Assembly (NCBI GenBank): GCA_963576735.1
Contig: OY755177.1
Span: 3,224,001 to 3,288,000, forward strand
Source: Bedellia somnulentella
Lineage: Eukaryota; Arthropoda; Insecta; Lepidoptera; Bedelliidae
DNA: 64,000 nucleotides
Direction: 5' to 3'
In this document: positions 63,115-64,000 of the stretch, one piece after another
Layout: every line of letters starts with the position of its first letter
Numbering within the stretch: the first letter of the stretch is position 1
Program-made: the position numbers and the translations under genes
The notes under the pieces: model-generated
The model's input: only the letters and a program-made list of their open reading frames with translations
The model's database searches: none
What the model was told of the DNA's origin: nothing

Positions 63115-64000
63115 TGACTGACACATTTGCGCGCGCTTTTACTCCAGCAAAGTCTATGGGCCAATTTTGTCAATTTATAAATCGCTTACAATTTAACTAA
63201 TCCAGTCATGGAGAATGTATGAGTTTCCGGTAAAACTTCAGATGGAGGCCTTTAATTTGATGCCTAAACAAATTTACTAGCTCTTAGCATCGCGACACAG
63301 GCTGGTTCACATAATCCACCCTCTCTCGTTTAATATATAAGGATATCCAGCCATAGTGATTTGAAATAGGAACGGCAACGGCTTTTTTAAATGTTTATTT
63401 ATGTTATTTTGAATTGTTGTACATACATAAATTTTGAAAAACTATTTAATCAATTAGGAATAATAAATCTAGTAATATATTTAGACTTTCAACGATTTGT
63501 GTAAATATAATATTCGAGCAAAGTTTTACAATACGAATAGTCGAATAACATTCATAATAGATTTGATAAGACATCTATCTATCTATGGTGTCAAAATTTT
63601 TCTGCCCTTTATTTATCCTTTATTTATTAGTCAAATATTTGATACCTCAGAAGGAACACCGCTTTTTATGCAAAAGATGTGAGTTCATCTAATTAGTTGT
63701 AAAAATTCTTTAAAAATGTATTATTGTGTCGCAAAAAAGTATGTATGGGACTGCAAAATAGTTCAACCTTATTTCGATGTAGGGTGTGTTTGTTAATGGC
63801 GCCAGAAGTGAACACGACATAGTCTGTATTTATTTTGGCATACGTTTTTCTTCCGCACATTAAAGACTACAGTTTCAGTAATAATGTGTTGTTTCTTTTT
63901 TTTCTCTATTAATGTTATTATTATGCTATTAGTATAGCGAATAAATGTCTCTCTTTCTCTTTCTTTCTTTCTTTCTCAGTATAAAATGTAGTGGGGACGT
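63115..64000. other. unassigned window end
   Basis: A short SINE-tail relic (CTTTATTTATCCTTTATTTA at ~63607). TTTCTTTCTTTCTTTCTCAG at ~63961-63979 looks like a splice acceptor, but the following TATAAAATG gives an immediate stop in the phase needed by the 61.6-kb exon. Confidence 0.4.

Noticed and set aside
63961..64000. next exon of the signal-peptide gene after CTTTCTCAG
   Set aside because: Continuing the phase-1 codon gives G-TA then TAA, an immediate stop.

Overview
This window reads as a piece of insect, most probably lepidopteran, nuclear genome: AT-rich, almost gene-free and built mainly of nested, decayed transposable elements. The lepidopteran call is inference. It rests on remembered repeat signatures (a 'GCGACTTCGTCCGCGTGG' head at 10.97 and 62.98 kb; a TCTG-microsatellite repeat at 44 kb; a 'TTTGGCTACGGAACCCTAA' tail at 37.9 kb), on splice signals typical of animals, and on the element types present. 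No bacterial operons, CRISPR arrays or rRNA genes are visible. Only one stretch looks like an exon of a cellular gene: 61590-61766 on +, which encodes a signal peptide and ends in a phase-1 splice donor.

Three families account for most of the copies. F1 is a ~245-bp short retroposon with no clear tRNA head and a (TATG)n tail; it has about 30 copies, intact to very old. F2 is a ~370-bp tRNA-derived SINE with A- and B-box-like promoter, ending in (ATGTT)n, with about 14 copies. L3 is a set of 5'-truncated non-LTR (LINE) copies that keep only the reverse-transcriptase C-terminus (ending ...YPNGN) and a (TATG)n tail. By eye all three end in the same 3' signal: a CTCTG, then an outer stem, a short inner stem with a 3-base loop, then SSCGTGA and the tail. 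In F1 the outer stem is changed on both sides so that pairing is kept. The simplest reading is that L3's reverse transcriptase moves F1 and F2. Target-site duplications of 9-13 bp around F1, F2 and L3 copies support retrotransposition.

Layout. 0.8-2.6 kb: cluster of F1, L3 and F2. 3.5-5.0 kb: LINE pseudogene (RT plus CCHC-like tail region). 6.8 kb: 57-bp tandem repeat. 7.8-13.2 kb: decayed P-element/THAP transposase gene with recognisable exons, a foldback MITE in its first intron and a 1.5-kb repeat inserted in its C-terminal exon. 16.3-16.9 kb: L3 copy inserted in another L3 copy. 18-24.5 kb: scattered F1/F2/L3. 24.6-29.8 kb: an F2 SINE split by a CXC-domain transposon with ~330-bp inverted ends and by a head-to-head Penelope-like element, itself split by a DNA transposon with an AT target duplication. 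30-48 kb: F1/F2/L3 copies with further nested insertions at 37.2, 39.7 and 41.9 kb. 48.9-49.6 kb: Penelope-terminus palindrome holding a MITE. 50.1 and 54.5 kb: two inverted copies of a Ginger-like transposon, the second inserted in the 3'UTR of a LINE whose RT (YADD) lies at 53.4 kb. 56.7 kb: LINE zinc-finger tail. 58-61.4 kb: MITE, L3, F1. 61.6 kb: host signal-peptide exon.

Boundaries of old copies are approximate. All family assignments were made by reading, with no database search.
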